Of a stretch of 64,000 nt of DNA, positions 16,842 to 26,130 are shown in pieces. This DNA comes from Sediminitomix flava (GTDB taxonomy: Bacteria; Bacteroidota; Bacteroidia; Cytophagales; Flammeovirgaceae): positions 1,054,001-1,118,000 of the forward strand of contig NZ_QGDO01000002.1 of NCBI RefSeq assembly GCF_003149185.1, given 5' to 3'. The stretch's first letter is position 1; the number at the start of each line of letters is the position of its first letter. The notes beneath the pieces were generated by a model that had not been told where the DNA came from, ran no database searches, and saw only the letters and a list, made by a program, of their open reading frames with translations. A program made the translations under genes and the position numbers.

Positions 16842-17840
16842 ATGCAACGACTTCAAATTGTAGACTTCTTAAAGGGCTACTCTATTTTCACAATCATGAT
16901 TTTTCATTTCCTACAATACTTAGATGTGCCTAGTCCACTAGATAAAGCCATCTGTTTTGGAGGAACTGGTGTACACCTTTTTGTACTCCTATCGGGTTTC
17001 GGACTCTACTACTCATTTATCCAAAAGCCGCTCAAATATTCTGTATTTCTGAAAAGAAGGCTTTCAAAAGTATATGTACCCTATATCTTCATCGTATTAC
17101 TTTCAGCTCTAATCTCCGTTTTCACTCCAATTTATGAAAACTCATTATACTCTTTAGGCGGACACATATTTCTCTATAAAATGTTTGATGAAAGCATTAT
17201 GGTTTCGTACGGATATCAACTTTGGTTTATGTCTATGATTCTTCAATTTTACTTGAGTTTTCATCTACTCATTTGGCTGAAATCGAAATTAAAAAACAGC
17301 CTTTTCCTAATTACAAGCTCAGTGATAAGCTTAAGCTGGGCAGGATTTGTACTGCTTATTGGTAAAGGAGATGAACGTATTTGGAGTAGCTTTTTCTTAC
17401 AATATTTCTGGGAATTTGCATTGGGTATCGTGATTGCCGAAAAAGTATACAAAAAAGAACGCTTGATTGGTGAAAACTTCAGACATAGCTTTTTCCTTAT
17501 CACAGGGCTTATCTGCTCCGCTATTTATGCCTATTTAGCATTAGTCGCAGGTGATTTTGGCAAACTATTTAATGACTTCTTTGCCTTAACAGCCTACGCA
17601 TCTTTAGCTATTTATATTTATAACTTGAACCTAAAAGCAATAAACTCATTCTTTCTATTCATAGGAGAAATTTCACTTTCAGTTTACCTACTTCACATAC
17701 TTCTTCTGCTTAGTATTTCTGTAATGGCAGATCATTTGGGAGCTACTTACATTGTCATATTCACTTTACTAACAATTGCTCCTATTTCAATGATTTATCA
17801 ACGAATGATCAATACTTTTTTTAGAATTAGTAAACTCTAA
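16842..17840 (+). CDS. Acyltransferase 3 family membrane protein
   Basis: A 332-residue polytopic inner membrane protein with about ten hydrophobic segments. It opens with LQIVDFLKGYSIFTIMIFHF, the usual start of acyltransferase 3 proteins, in which the histidine of the FHF stretch is the conserved active-site residue. GGTGVHLFVLLSGFGLYYSF is a second family landmark. Such enzymes O-acetylate (or otherwise acylate) surface sugars. It stands alone between terminators, away from the glycosyltransferase cluster. The acceptor is unknown; surface polysaccharide is an inference from the family. Confidence 0.88.
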   Translation: MQRLQIVDFLKGYSIFTIMIFHFLQYLDVPSPLDKAICFGGTGVHLFVLLSGFGLYYSFIQKPLKYSVFLKRRLSKVYVPYIFIVLLSALISVFTPIYENSLYSLGGHIFLYKMFDESIMVSYGYQLWFMSMILQFYLSFHLLIWLKSKLKNSLFLITSSVISLSWAGFVLLIGKGDERIWSSFFLQYFWEFALGIVIAEKVYKKERLIGENFRHSFFLITGLICSAIYAYLALVAGDFGKLFNDFFALTAYASLAIYIYNLNLKAINSFFLFIGEISLSVYLLHILLLLSISVMADHLGATYIVIFTLLTIAPISMIYQRMINTFFRISKL

Positions 17841-17856
17841 GTTTTATATAAAAAAA

Positions 17857-17892
17857 GAGAATCTTCAGTATTGAAACAAACTGAAGATTCTC
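17857..17892. terminator. Bidirectional terminator
   Basis: GAGAATCTTCAGT (17857-17869) pairs with ACTGAAGATTCTC (17880-17892). T-rich sequence follows on the plus side (CCTCTTT) and a T-run on the minus side. It lies between the convergent acyltransferase and MutS-like genes. Confidence 0.85.
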
Positions 17893-17923
17893 CCTCTTTA
17901 GGCTTTTACAACTATCTTATTTT

Positions 17924-19528
17924 TTATCTACTTACTCCGTAATGAACATCCAATTCTTCCACAATAGCATAAGCTTCCTGAATCAAATCGGATGGATAAT
18001 CATTGACTTGAAGAATCCGAATCGCATTTCTATTTTTCAGTTTTCCTTGCTTCAGTTTATAATCGAAGTCAATTGTATTTTCACTCACAGCTTCACTAAA
18101 ATGATATTGCTCGTAATCGTTCGCTAATAGTTCTGTCAGTTCAATATCATGAGTTGCAACAAATACAAAGTTATTTGGAGAAGCTAATTTAGATAAAACA
18201 GCTTTTCCTGTTGCTATACGTTCAATTGTATTCGTTCCTTTAAAAATCTCGTCTAGAAGAAATAAGTTAGAACTATCATGGCTAGCATCAAGTATTTCTT
18301 TTATCCTCAGTACTTCCTCAAAATAATAACTCTTATTATTCATTAGATCGTCGCTGATTCGGATTGCTGAATGCAAACGCAATCGGGGAAATATCATAGA
18401 TTTTGCAAAACAAGTATTGATTGTCAGACCTGTTAGCACACTAACTCCTATTGTTCTGATGAAAGACGTTTTTCCCGACATATTAGAACCTGTCAGTAAA
18501 ATTGACTTATCTACTAAATCAATACTATTCGTCACACAATTCGGAATTAAAGGATGATAAACCTGTTCTGCACTTACTCTTGATGCATTTAAAGAAGGGA
18601 ATGAATAACTTGACAAACCACTTCTCAACGAAGCAACAGATAACAAACAATCAATTTCTCCCACAAAACTAAATACCTCTTCACATTCCTTTCTTTGATG
18701 TTCCAAACGCCTTAAAACCGAGAATAAAAAAATTGGCTCTAATAGAAAACCTATTTTTAAGAGTTCAATCAACCACCAAAGAATAATTCCGTACTCTCCT
18801 TGCATTGAACTCTCCAATCTGAAAAATACCATTTTACGTCTGATCTGATTCATTTCTTGTATGGCACCTTCCAACTTAGGATTGAGTTGTTTGAATACAT
18901 CTTTTTTGTAAAGCCTTTTTGCGACTAGGCATAAACTAAAAAAATGAGGGATAGCTCCGATGTAGTTATATACCGTTTTTTTATTCCAATAGTGAATAAT
19001 GGAATTGATAGAAAAAGTTGCTAAAAATATGATGAATAAGTTGGGCTGAGCAAATGAAAATAATAGAGAAGTTACTCCAATAAAGGAAAGCATCGGGAAA
19101 ATAGAAAACCACTTAGGAGCTTGTACAAATTCAGATTGAAATAAATCTGCTAAAGAATAAGCTCCCCTTTTATTCAGTTTCGATAATTCTAACTGTGTTT
19201 CAATCCTAAATTCTTCATCTTCAGTAAAAATATTTATCAACCGTTCCTTGTATGACAAAGCATGATCGCCTTGAGGTATCGTTCGTAGTTTATGATAAAG
19301 GTACTGTTGACCAACCTTAGAATTTGTACGATCTAGAAACATAAACAGTTCTTCAAAATCTAGATCGCTACACACTTCTTCCGATATGACATGAAATGCG
19401 TTACTCTTATCTTTTCGATTAAAAAATTGAGTGATATCATTGAAATAAAAGCTTTCATCTTTCAATCTCCCAAACGAATCTTTTAAACGTGTACGCTCTT
19501 TTGTTTTTCCCATTCCTAAAGATTTCAA
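17924..19528 (-). CDS. Membrane-anchored MutS-like ATPase
   Basis: A 534-residue protein whose C-terminal half is the MutS ATPase domain: Walker A LLTGSNMSGKTSFIRT, Walker B NLFLLDEIFKGTNTIER, and the switch-like FVATHDIELTELL. The mismatch-binding domain I of true MutS is absent, and only a short core/lever segment remains (MFLDRTNSKVGQQYLYHKLR). Between them are hydrophobic stretches (WFSIFPMLSFIGVTSLLFSF and neighbours, and one near WWLIELLKIGFLLEPIFLFS) that look like membrane segments. Similar MutS-related proteins occur across Bacteroidota without a known role. Classical mismatch repair is unlikely. Confidence 0.85.
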   Translation of the reverse strand: MKSLGMGKTKERTRLKDSFGRLKDESFYFNDITQFFNRKDKSNAFHVISEEVCSDLDFEELFMFLDRTNSKVGQQYLYHKLRTIPQGDHALSYKERLINIFTEDEEFRIETQLELSKLNKRGAYSLADLFQSEFVQAPKWFSIFPMLSFIGVTSLLFSFAQPNLFIIFLATFSINSIIHYWNKKTVYNYIGAIPHFFSLCLVAKRLYKKDVFKQLNPKLEGAIQEMNQIRRKMVFFRLESSMQGEYGIILWWLIELLKIGFLLEPIFLFSVLRRLEHQRKECEEVFSFVGEIDCLLSVASLRSGLSSYSFPSLNASRVSAEQVYHPLIPNCVTNSIDLVDKSILLTGSNMSGKTSFIRTIGVSVLTGLTINTCFAKSMIFPRLRLHSAIRISDDLMNNKSYYFEEVLRIKEILDASHDSSNLFLLDEIFKGTNTIERIATGKAVLSKLASPNNFVFVATHDIELTELLANDYEQYHFSEAVSENTIDFDYKLKQGKLKNRNAIRILQVNDYPSDLIQEAYAIVEELDVHYGVSR

Positions 19529-19633
19529 AAATCAACTAAAATGATATAACGTAATATTAAACCAAAATTTTATAAACTACTGATTATAAAGTTTAACTTA
19601 GAATAGTTTTTAAATCTTCAATTATTTAATCTT

Positions 19634-19849
19634 ATGAAAAAACTAATACTATTTTCTTTCCTCGCTTTTCTACTTTTTGCTTGTGAGACTCAAGATGTTG
19701 ATCCGATAAGAGAAGGTGGACGTACAGTTGGTGTAGGTCAAATGTCAGCTGAAGGAGGTCGTACAGTAGGCTCAGGACAGAATACTGTGATCTTAGACGA
19801 TGATGATGACGAAGAAGAAGAGAAAAAAGACGTTTCTACTGAAGAGTAG
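19634..19849 (+). CDS. Small acidic lipoprotein with duplicated motif
   Basis: A 71-residue precursor with a lipoprotein signal ending LLFAC (C17). The mature part has two near-identical segments, EGGRTVGVGQ and EGGRTVGSGQ, separated by four residues, and then an acidic tail (DDDDDEEEE). I do not know a named family. The signal peptide, sensible codon use and a dedicated downstream terminator support it as a real gene. The acidic tail suggests surface or periplasmic binding of cations or a basic partner, which is speculation. Confidence 0.7.
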   Translation: MKKLILFSFLAFLLFACETQDVDPIREGGRTVGVGQMSAEGGRTVGSGQNTVILDDDDDEEEEKKDVSTEE

Positions 19850-19857
19850 TAAACAAT

Positions 19858-19899
19858 AAAAAAGTCCAAACTTACAACAAAGTAAGTATTGGACTTTTT
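19858..19899. terminator. Bidirectional terminator
   Basis: AAAAAAGTCCAAACTTAC (19858-19875) pairs with GTAAGTATTGGACTTTTT (19882-19899), with a small mismatch inside. Long T-runs result on both strands. It is shared by the small lipoprotein gene and the convergent CutA-like gene. Confidence 0.88.
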
Positions 19900-19932
19900 G
19901 TTTTATAAACTTCCACTGAAAAAGTGGCTATA

Positions 19933-20247
19933 TTATACTTTTGCGGTACCTTCCACTAGCTCGTGAGCTTGATCCCAATCCATATTTACAATCGGAACTG
20001 AGTACAAGGTTGGCATATTCTCTTTGTATTTTTTATTCAGGAATGTATCTATTTTTTCAAATAACAAGGCTTTTGTCTTTCCCATTATTAAAAACTTAGA
20101 CTTACTCACTATTTCTCCTTCTTCATCGGTGGTCATTTCTTCAATCTTGGAGGAAATTGCATTAATGATCAATTTGTTTTGAAGAAGATCTGTAATGATC
20201 TCATTTGCTTGTTCTTGATTATCAGATACGATGTGAAGTACTATCAT
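19933..20247 (-). CDS. CutA-like protein (divergent)
   Basis: A 104-residue cytoplasmic protein with the alpha/beta pattern of CutA1/PII-like proteins. The N-terminal IVLHIVSDNQEQANEIITDL matches the first strand and helix of CutA, the middle SKSKFLIMGKTKALLFEKI its third strand and second helix, and YSVPIVNMDWDQAHEL its closing EVPEIIALPI region. The cysteine-containing segment of E. coli CutA is replaced by NAISSK. CutA proteins are trimers linked to copper tolerance, but the function is unsettled. Fold assignment is by pattern only. Confidence 0.65.
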   Translation of the reverse strand: MIVLHIVSDNQEQANEIITDLLQNKLIINAISSKIEEMTTDEEGEIVSKSKFLIMGKTKALLFEKIDTFLNKKYKENMPTLYSVPIVNMDWDQAHELVEGTAKV

Positions 20248-20659
20248 AATGCTCGCGTTTGGTCATCTTATTCAGAATAATCTATTGTCATTGCCATTTT
20301 CACAAAACTGAAAAACAATGACTTAGGGTTACTTGAAATATAATACGCTTTTTCTGGTTTGAGGTTGTGAATCTTACATCAAGAAAATAGTAAATAATCA
20401 AATTCCACTCTTTACAGCAGTTCTAAATAATTAAACACAACTCATTTTCTTGCCCTTCAATATTCAAAAAGTATTATACATTCTTGATCTCAAAATAAAT
20501 CAAATTTTTTCTCACTGACTTTCAATCAGTTGAAATACTTCTAATAAATAACATTGTCTACAATGTATTTTTCATTGTCAATACTTAGACTACTAACTAC
20601 CTATTTTAATAATTTCTAAATACGATAAATTTAAATTTCATCTTATTCTACTTTACACA
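20248..20659. other. AT-rich intergenic region, no gene seen
   Basis: A 412-base gap between the divergent CutA-like and BNR-repeat lipoprotein genes. It is strongly AT-rich with short CATTG repeats near 20550-20578. I see no coding sequence, terminator or recognisable RNA in it; promoters for both neighbours are expected. Confidence 0.4.
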
Positions 20660-21751
20660 ATGAAAACAAGAATGTTATCAAGCATGAGTCTATTTATGAT
20701 TGGACTCTCATTATTCACTTTTTCGGCTTGTGAAGAGTCTACATCAATCGAAGAAGAAACACAAACCAGCTCTGAGAATACCATTACCGTTATAGACACT
20801 TTGTTTAAAAATGAAGTGAACATGTCTGACTTCAATTTTATAGATGAAGAAAATGGCTTTATTCAGATCAATAGTGACCAAAATACACTCACCTATCTAA
20901 CCACTGATGCTGGAGAAAACTGGGAAGAAGTAGCTGTTGATTACACGAATAGTGAAGAAAAATTCGAACAATTAAATTTAATCGCACCGAACACATTTGT
21001 CACTTACAGTAGAACCAATCAGCGATACTACATCAGCCATGACAAAGGCACAAACTGGCTCCCTGTTTCAGATCAACGATTGGATGGTATTAGTCTTGCC
21101 CCTAATGGTAAACTAATCGGTTTTACCTTCCAACAGGAAATAATAGAGGGAGAAGTTGAGGTCTTCTACCAAGTTTATATCTGTGAAGACTTTAGCTCAA
21201 ATCAATTGACATGGATACCTAAAGGACGTATTTCTTCTGACTATGGTATTCCAATATGGGCAAAAATGTCATTCCTAGATGACGGTAGCATGTACTTAGC
21301 TTTAGAGAATACCTCACTGAATTTTGCATCATCAAATTACATTGCGAAAAGCACAGATGGAGGAGAGTCATGGACAATTACAGATGGTGAAATTCTAGGA
21401 GATATTTTCAAGTTTACCTTTTTAGATAAGCAAATTGGTTATGCTGTCGGCACATTTAACTCATTGCTAAAAACGAATGATGGCGGTGACTCATGGGCTG
21501 AAGTTACAGACTTAGATATTTCAACTTGGAGCACTGAAGTGTATATCTATCAAGACTATATTGTTGTCCCTACAATGTCTAAAACTTTTTACTCTGAAGA
21601 CCTCGGCAATACATGGCAAGAGGCAAAAGGAATTGACTTTAGTGAACTTGTAACTCGCAACGGCTTCGGACATGGTCAATATTATTACTATGTCACTTCT
21701 GGCAAAGAACTTCTTAGAGTAGATATTACTACTCTTATAGCTAGAGACTAA
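20660..21751 (+). CDS. BNR/sortilin-like repeat lipoprotein
   Basis: A 363-residue lipoprotein with lipobox FSAC (C24) and an acidic Ser/Glu-rich linker after it. Five Asp-box type motifs occur: TTDAGENW, SHDKGTNW, STDGGESW, TNDGGDSW and SEDLGNTW. They are spaced along the chain as in beta-propellers of the sialidase, sortilin or Ycf48 fold. No sialidase catalytic residues are evident, so it is probably a binding or scaffold protein at the cell surface or in the periplasm. It is a single gene with a strong terminator. Function not known. Confidence 0.8.
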   Translation: MKTRMLSSMSLFMIGLSLFTFSACEESTSIEEETQTSSENTITVIDTLFKNEVNMSDFNFIDEENGFIQINSDQNTLTYLTTDAGENWEEVAVDYTNSEEKFEQLNLIAPNTFVTYSRTNQRYYISHDKGTNWLPVSDQRLDGISLAPNGKLIGFTFQQEIIEGEVEVFYQVYICEDFSSNQLTWIPKGRISSDYGIPIWAKMSFLDDGSMYLALENTSLNFASSNYIAKSTDGGESWTITDGEILGDIFKFTFLDKQIGYAVGTFNSLLKTNDGGDSWAEVTDLDISTWSTEVYIYQDYIVVPTMSKTFYSEDLGNTWQEAKGIDFSELVTRNGFGHGQYYYYVTSGKELLRVDITTLIARD

Positions 21752-21772
21752 TAGAAGTAAGGGGCTTGCCCC

Positions 21773-21804
21773 AAGCCAAACCTTACTCGTTTAAGGTTTG
21801 GCTT
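21773..21804 (+). terminator. Rho-independent terminator
   Basis: AAGCCAAACCTTA (21773-21785) pairs with TAAGGTTTGGCTT (21792-21804) and is followed by TTTCTTT. A smaller GGGGC-TT-GCCCC hairpin sits just before it at 21761-21772. It ends the propeller lipoprotein gene. Confidence 0.85.
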
Positions 21805-21848
21805 TTTCTTTGGTTTTTAGAATGACCTTCTCTAATTTTTTGAAGAAT

Positions 21849-24086
21849 CTATTCACCGCCTTCTTGTGGAAAAATTAAGGTATATAAACCTATAATGTAT
21901 TCGCTCACATGTAAATGTCTGATGATTGATCCTAAGAATAGACGACTATTTTTATAGGTATATTTTTGCTCAGATAATCCCTGAAGCTGAAGGTTAATTC
22001 CTTTTTCTACATAAGCATCTATTGCCTTGTTTTGCTGCTGAAGAACTGAAAGCGTATTTCCATTTGATGGTTGTATCTCATTATTAAATACCTCAAAAAG
22101 TGAGATATACTCATGGAAAGTACCAATTTGTAAGTCGTCCAAAGGAGTATGCATATTCAAGACATGCTGTTTTGCTAATTTTATAGCTTCACTCAACTCT
22201 CTTAGAATTTCATTTTCTTCCACATAAAATGTCAATAGGATTTTCCCTGCTTCCAGATCTTTAACTTCTACATTTCTGAGTTGACGAATCAGTGCGGCTT
22301 GATAATACAGATTCTGTTCATTGTGTTTCGATACCACATCATCCAGCTCTTTGATCGTCTTATGGTCATATTTGATGATCGCATTCGTTAATTTCTGTTC
22401 AAAATCAAATACATAATTGCTCAAATCTTTTAACTGTTCTTCCAACGCCTGCCCCAATTCCTTCTGAGACATCACATACCAATTTGTCGGTAACTGAATC
22501 GCTATTTCAGCCTCAACTTCATTATTGGTCAATCGGTTAACCATAAAAATCCCAAAAGCAGAAAGTATAGTAATGATTACCACTCCTACAAACTCGTAAT
22601 AATATACGATCACAGCTAATAGAGCAGAAATACCCAATGCCGTAAGAGCGGTAATAAACCAACCTAAAATCACTGTAAATACCCCTGAAACACGATATAC
22701 CGCACTATCTTGATTCCATGCTCGATCGGCCAAAGATGTACCCATAACGACCATAAATGAAACGTACGTAGTCGATAGTGGTAATTTTAGACTTGTTCCT
22801 AAAGTGATTAACCATGCTGCAACTATGAGATTGACCGAAGCACGAACAAGGTCAAAAGCAGGTGGCAATTCCTTCGCACCTACATTAATCCTCTGCTCTC
22901 GCTTATACCTTCTTTCTATTGCTATTTTGATTGCCTCGGGCACCAAAGATGTTATCACTTTGGTTATCGCAGTCACAAACTTGATCGCTCCTCTAGATGC
23001 TATATTTCCATTAAAACGTTCCACTCCATCGGCTTGTCTACTCAGGTTTACAGTGGTCTGAATAACATTCTTGGCTTTTTTAGATGTCCATAAAACAAGC
23101 GACATAATAATCCCTGCAGCCACCAAAAGAACTATGACAAAAGGAAGTTGCTGCGTAGCATCATTGAAAACCTCCATTTTGTATGCTGAAGCAGAAACTC
23201 CTGTATCTTTCCAAATCACAAAAGCCTCTAAACCCGCGAGTGGCACACCTATAAAATTGACAAGGTCATTACTAGCAAAAGCCATTGCCAAGGCAAATGT
23301 TCCCAACATGGTAATGACCTGAAAAGTATCAAATCCTTCTTTTTTAGACTTTAAAAAGAAAAATAGAAAGGCCAATGTAAAAGTGATAAGAAACAGCCCT
23401 AGAGTATTTGAACTTAGAAAAACGAGAATCTCACTATTTTTTAGTGGTGAATGCTTGAAGGCCACATTTACGATAAAATTGATCACAATAAATACCGATA
23501 GTCCTCCAAAAATAGAACCTCCTATCCGCATGTGTTTCTTATACTCAAAAGTGACTGCCAACCTCAAAATATACTGCACCAACCATCCTACCGAAAAGGC
23601 AACCAATACCGATACAAAAATGGCGACAATCATCTCTCCTGCCTTCTTTGTATTAATAAACTCCAACCATTCATTTACAGGAAGTCCTTGGTCATATACA
23701 ATCAGAAATGAGGTTGCTAAAGAAGCACCTAATAGCTCAAATACAATAGATATGGTTGTGGAAGTAGGAAGCTTCAGAGAGTTGAATAGATCTAAAAGAA
23801 AAATATCTGAGACCATTACCACAACATAAATAAAAATGATATTCTGAAAGCTGAAAAGTGATGGATTGAAAATGCCTTTTTTAGCAATTTCCATCATGCC
23901 ACCCGAGGAAATAGCACCTAGAAAAATACCACAAGAAGCAACGATGATAATTCGCTTGAAACTTGCGGCTTTTGAACCCACAGCAGAAGTCAGAAAGTTT
24001 ACAGCATCATTGGATACACCTACAATCAGATCAAAAATGGCTAAAAGTAGCATTAATACGACAATGACCAAGTAGTAATTTTCCAT
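21849..24086 (-). CDS. PiT-family inorganic phosphate transporter with C-terminal PhoU-like domain
   Basis: A 745-residue inner membrane transporter. Two PHO4 halves carry the signature motifs: GVSNDAVNFLTSAVG near residue 23 and AFASNDLVNFIGVPLAG near residue 270. Hydrophobic segments continue to about 520. The last ~200 residues are soluble and helical (LGQALEEQLKDLSNYVFDFE and following), matching the PhoU-like tail found on many Bacteroidota PiT proteins. It should import phosphate, probably with a cation. It is transcribed alone or with no close partner; no phosphate regulon genes are adjacent. Confidence 0.92.
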   Translation of the reverse strand: MENYYLVIVVLMLLLAIFDLIVGVSNDAVNFLTSAVGSKAASFKRIIIVASCGIFLGAISSGGMMEIAKKGIFNPSLFSFQNIIFIYVVVMVSDIFLLDLFNSLKLPTSTTISIVFELLGASLATSFLIVYDQGLPVNEWLEFINTKKAGEMIVAIFVSVLVAFSVGWLVQYILRLAVTFEYKKHMRIGGSIFGGLSVFIVINFIVNVAFKHSPLKNSEILVFLSSNTLGLFLITFTLAFLFFFLKSKKEGFDTFQVITMLGTFALAMAFASNDLVNFIGVPLAGLEAFVIWKDTGVSASAYKMEVFNDATQQLPFVIVLLVAAGIIMSLVLWTSKKAKNVIQTTVNLSRQADGVERFNGNIASRGAIKFVTAITKVITSLVPEAIKIAIERRYKREQRINVGAKELPPAFDLVRASVNLIVAAWLITLGTSLKLPLSTTYVSFMVVMGTSLADRAWNQDSAVYRVSGVFTVILGWFITALTALGISALLAVIVYYYEFVGVVIITILSAFGIFMVNRLTNNEVEAEIAIQLPTNWYVMSQKELGQALEEQLKDLSNYVFDFEQKLTNAIIKYDHKTIKELDDVVSKHNEQNLYYQAALIRQLRNVEVKDLEAGKILLTFYVEENEILRELSEAIKLAKQHVLNMHTPLDDLQIGTFHEYISLFEVFNNEIQPSNGNTLSVLQQQNKAIDAYVEKGINLQLQGLSEQKYTYKNSRLFLGSIIRHLHVSEYIIGLYTLIFPQEGGE

Positions 24087-24250
24087 AAAACTTCTTTCTC
24101 TAAAAATAGAGCTATGATATTCTTTTCTATCAGAATAAGATACATGAAGCTATCGGAAAGAGTTCTTGATTTTTGAGTATAGTATTACATCCATCAGAAA
24201 GTTAATCTTCTGTTGATCTTGAGCGGAAAAATCAATAAGTACCAAAACTT

Positions 24251-25900
24251 CTAAGTCTTTTTCCCATCTCCAGATGATGTCTTCTGCTCATCCTCATCTT
24301 CTTTATTTACAAATTGTGAAAGGATAAGAAATATGGTTAGTATCATGGATATTACACCTAAGTAATCACCATACTTTGAGTAAAACGTCAATCGATTATT
24401 CAATAGAACTTCTCCTTTTAAAGCTCCCATTGTATCATAATCCAACTTCTGATAAATACTTCCCTTGGTGTCAATAAATGCAGAAACACCCACATTTGCT
24501 GAGCGAATTACAGGTCTTCGATGTTCTATGGCACGAAGTCTCGCATAATTGAGGTGTTTTTGATAACCTCTAGTATTTCCCCACCATCCATCATTTGTGA
24601 TAATGGTGATAATTTGTGCACCCTTTCTCACAAAATCTCCTACATAGTCACCATAAACCGATTCATAACAAATAATTGGGGCTACTTTCACCCCAAATGC
24701 AGTTTCGAGAACCTTTATATCATGATTTTTTACAGAAGGACGAGGTGTTCCATGCAAGTCTAGCACGAAAGAAGATAAGGCTGGAGAAAAAGGCATTGTT
24801 TCTTCTCCAATAACCAACTTGGATTTATAATAGAATTCCACTGGAGCACTTTTCTTTGTAAAAAGAGCAGCATTGAAAGCATCAATATACCCCAAGCCTT
24901 CTATGTGATACGCTTCTTGACTCCCTTTCTTACTTCCATAAACGGTATAGGTATCTGCCCCTGCCAAAATTGAGATGTAAGGATATTTTTTATACCAATT
25001 TCTAATGGTATTAATCTCATCATACCGTCGGATATAAGCATCTTCAAAACCACTTACCATAGAGGTTTCTGGCCAAAGGATTAAACGCACTTTATGACTC
25101 AAAACACTTTCAGACAGTTGCATTAAGCGCTCAAACTGCAAGTCACTTGCCATATAGGTATCCTTGGCGGAAGTATTTGTTTTCTTATAATTCAGCTTTT
25201 GTGCATAAGGATCAATATTGGGCTGCACGGCTATTACCGTGATGGACTTATCTGTAGAATAGGTTCCAAAATTCAATAGAAATGACCAAACCGATGGAAT
25301 GAATAAAACCAAGAAGAAACCGATAAGTCCACGTTGTTGGAATAGCACTTGATAGAACCACACATTCAGAAGAACTACCCACAAAGAGCCGCCTAAAACT
25401 CCCGTATATTCATACCATTGTACAAGAATGGGTACACCCGAAAATAGATTTCCCAAGTCTAACCATATCCAAGCAAATGGTCCATACTTATGAAGGTACT
25501 CGAAGGCAAGCCAACAACAGACAAAGGTGAAAGGACCCAATTTGTCTACTGACTTCTTTTTTATGGTATGATAAACCAAGAAAGGCAAGGTTAGTAAAGC
25601 GGTATTGATGAGCCATGCTAGAAAGGATAACCAAGAAGCTACATTCCAAATCCACCAATACACGCCTAAATTACAGATCAGAAAACTGACAAAGACAAAT
25701 TTGAATAATGCCCATGTACTTCGTTTTGCCCCTCTTTCATAAAGAAGGTTTTCAATCTCTAGTAAAGGTGTGAAAATAATTGGGACTAATATGATAAATG
25801 GGGTATACCATACTGCTGCCGACATCAAGCCGCTCAATATACTGAGTATCCAGAAGTAACTTCTTTTTTTACGCAGTTTACTGAAATTGATATTCAACAT
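24251..25900 (-). CDS. lnt: Apolipoprotein N-acyltransferase
   Basis: A 549-residue inner membrane enzyme that adds the third acyl chain to lipoproteins. Multiple membrane helices fill residues ~15-215. The nitrilase-like periplasmic domain carries the catalytic triad expected for Lnt: E278 in LILWPETS, K361 in YKSKLVIGEE, and C411 in PIICYES. A last helix lies near the C-terminus, followed by a charged tail. Length is normal. Several lipoproteins encoded in this window are natural substrates. Confidence 0.95.
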   Translation of the reverse strand: MLNINFSKLRKKRSYFWILSILSGLMSAAVWYTPFIILVPIIFTPLLEIENLLYERGAKRSTWALFKFVFVSFLICNLGVYWWIWNVASWLSFLAWLINTALLTLPFLVYHTIKKKSVDKLGPFTFVCCWLAFEYLHKYGPFAWIWLDLGNLFSGVPILVQWYEYTGVLGGSLWVVLLNVWFYQVLFQQRGLIGFFLVLFIPSVWSFLLNFGTYSTDKSITVIAVQPNIDPYAQKLNYKKTNTSAKDTYMASDLQFERLMQLSESVLSHKVRLILWPETSMVSGFEDAYIRRYDEINTIRNWYKKYPYISILAGADTYTVYGSKKGSQEAYHIEGLGYIDAFNAALFTKKSAPVEFYYKSKLVIGEETMPFSPALSSFVLDLHGTPRPSVKNHDIKVLETAFGVKVAPIICYESVYGDYVGDFVRKGAQIITIITNDGWWGNTRGYQKHLNYARLRAIEHRRPVIRSANVGVSAFIDTKGSIYQKLDYDTMGALKGEVLLNNRLTFYSKYGDYLGVISMILTIFLILSQFVNKEDEDEQKTSSGDGKKT

Positions 25901-26084
25901 AGTCAGTATCTATTTGGGGATGGAGTTTAAGGATAAAATAGATTTTTATTGAATGCAGTTCTTTTGAGTGCGAAAAAGCAGTCAATTTATGATTCCTCTC
26001 CGTTCAACAATTGTGATGATCAACAATTCACTAAACTTCTATTTTTTGCTCGATCTCTGAATTATCAACAATTGAATAAAAAAA

Positions 26085-26120
26085 AAGCTCTAAAAGTAAT
26101 TGAGATTTCTTTTAGAGCTT
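26085..26120 (-). terminator. Rho-independent terminator of rsmI
   Basis: AAGCTCTAAAAG (26085-26096) pairs perfectly with CTTTTAGAGCTT (26109-26120). On the minus strand a run of nine or more T residues follows. It begins just past the rsmI stop codon. Confidence 0.88.
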
Positions 26121-26130
26121 CAGAATGAGT

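Noticed and set aside
22804-24075. Several plus-strand open frames of 69-148 residues
   Set aside because: They are antisense to the phosphate transporter gene and have composition expected from its reverse complement.
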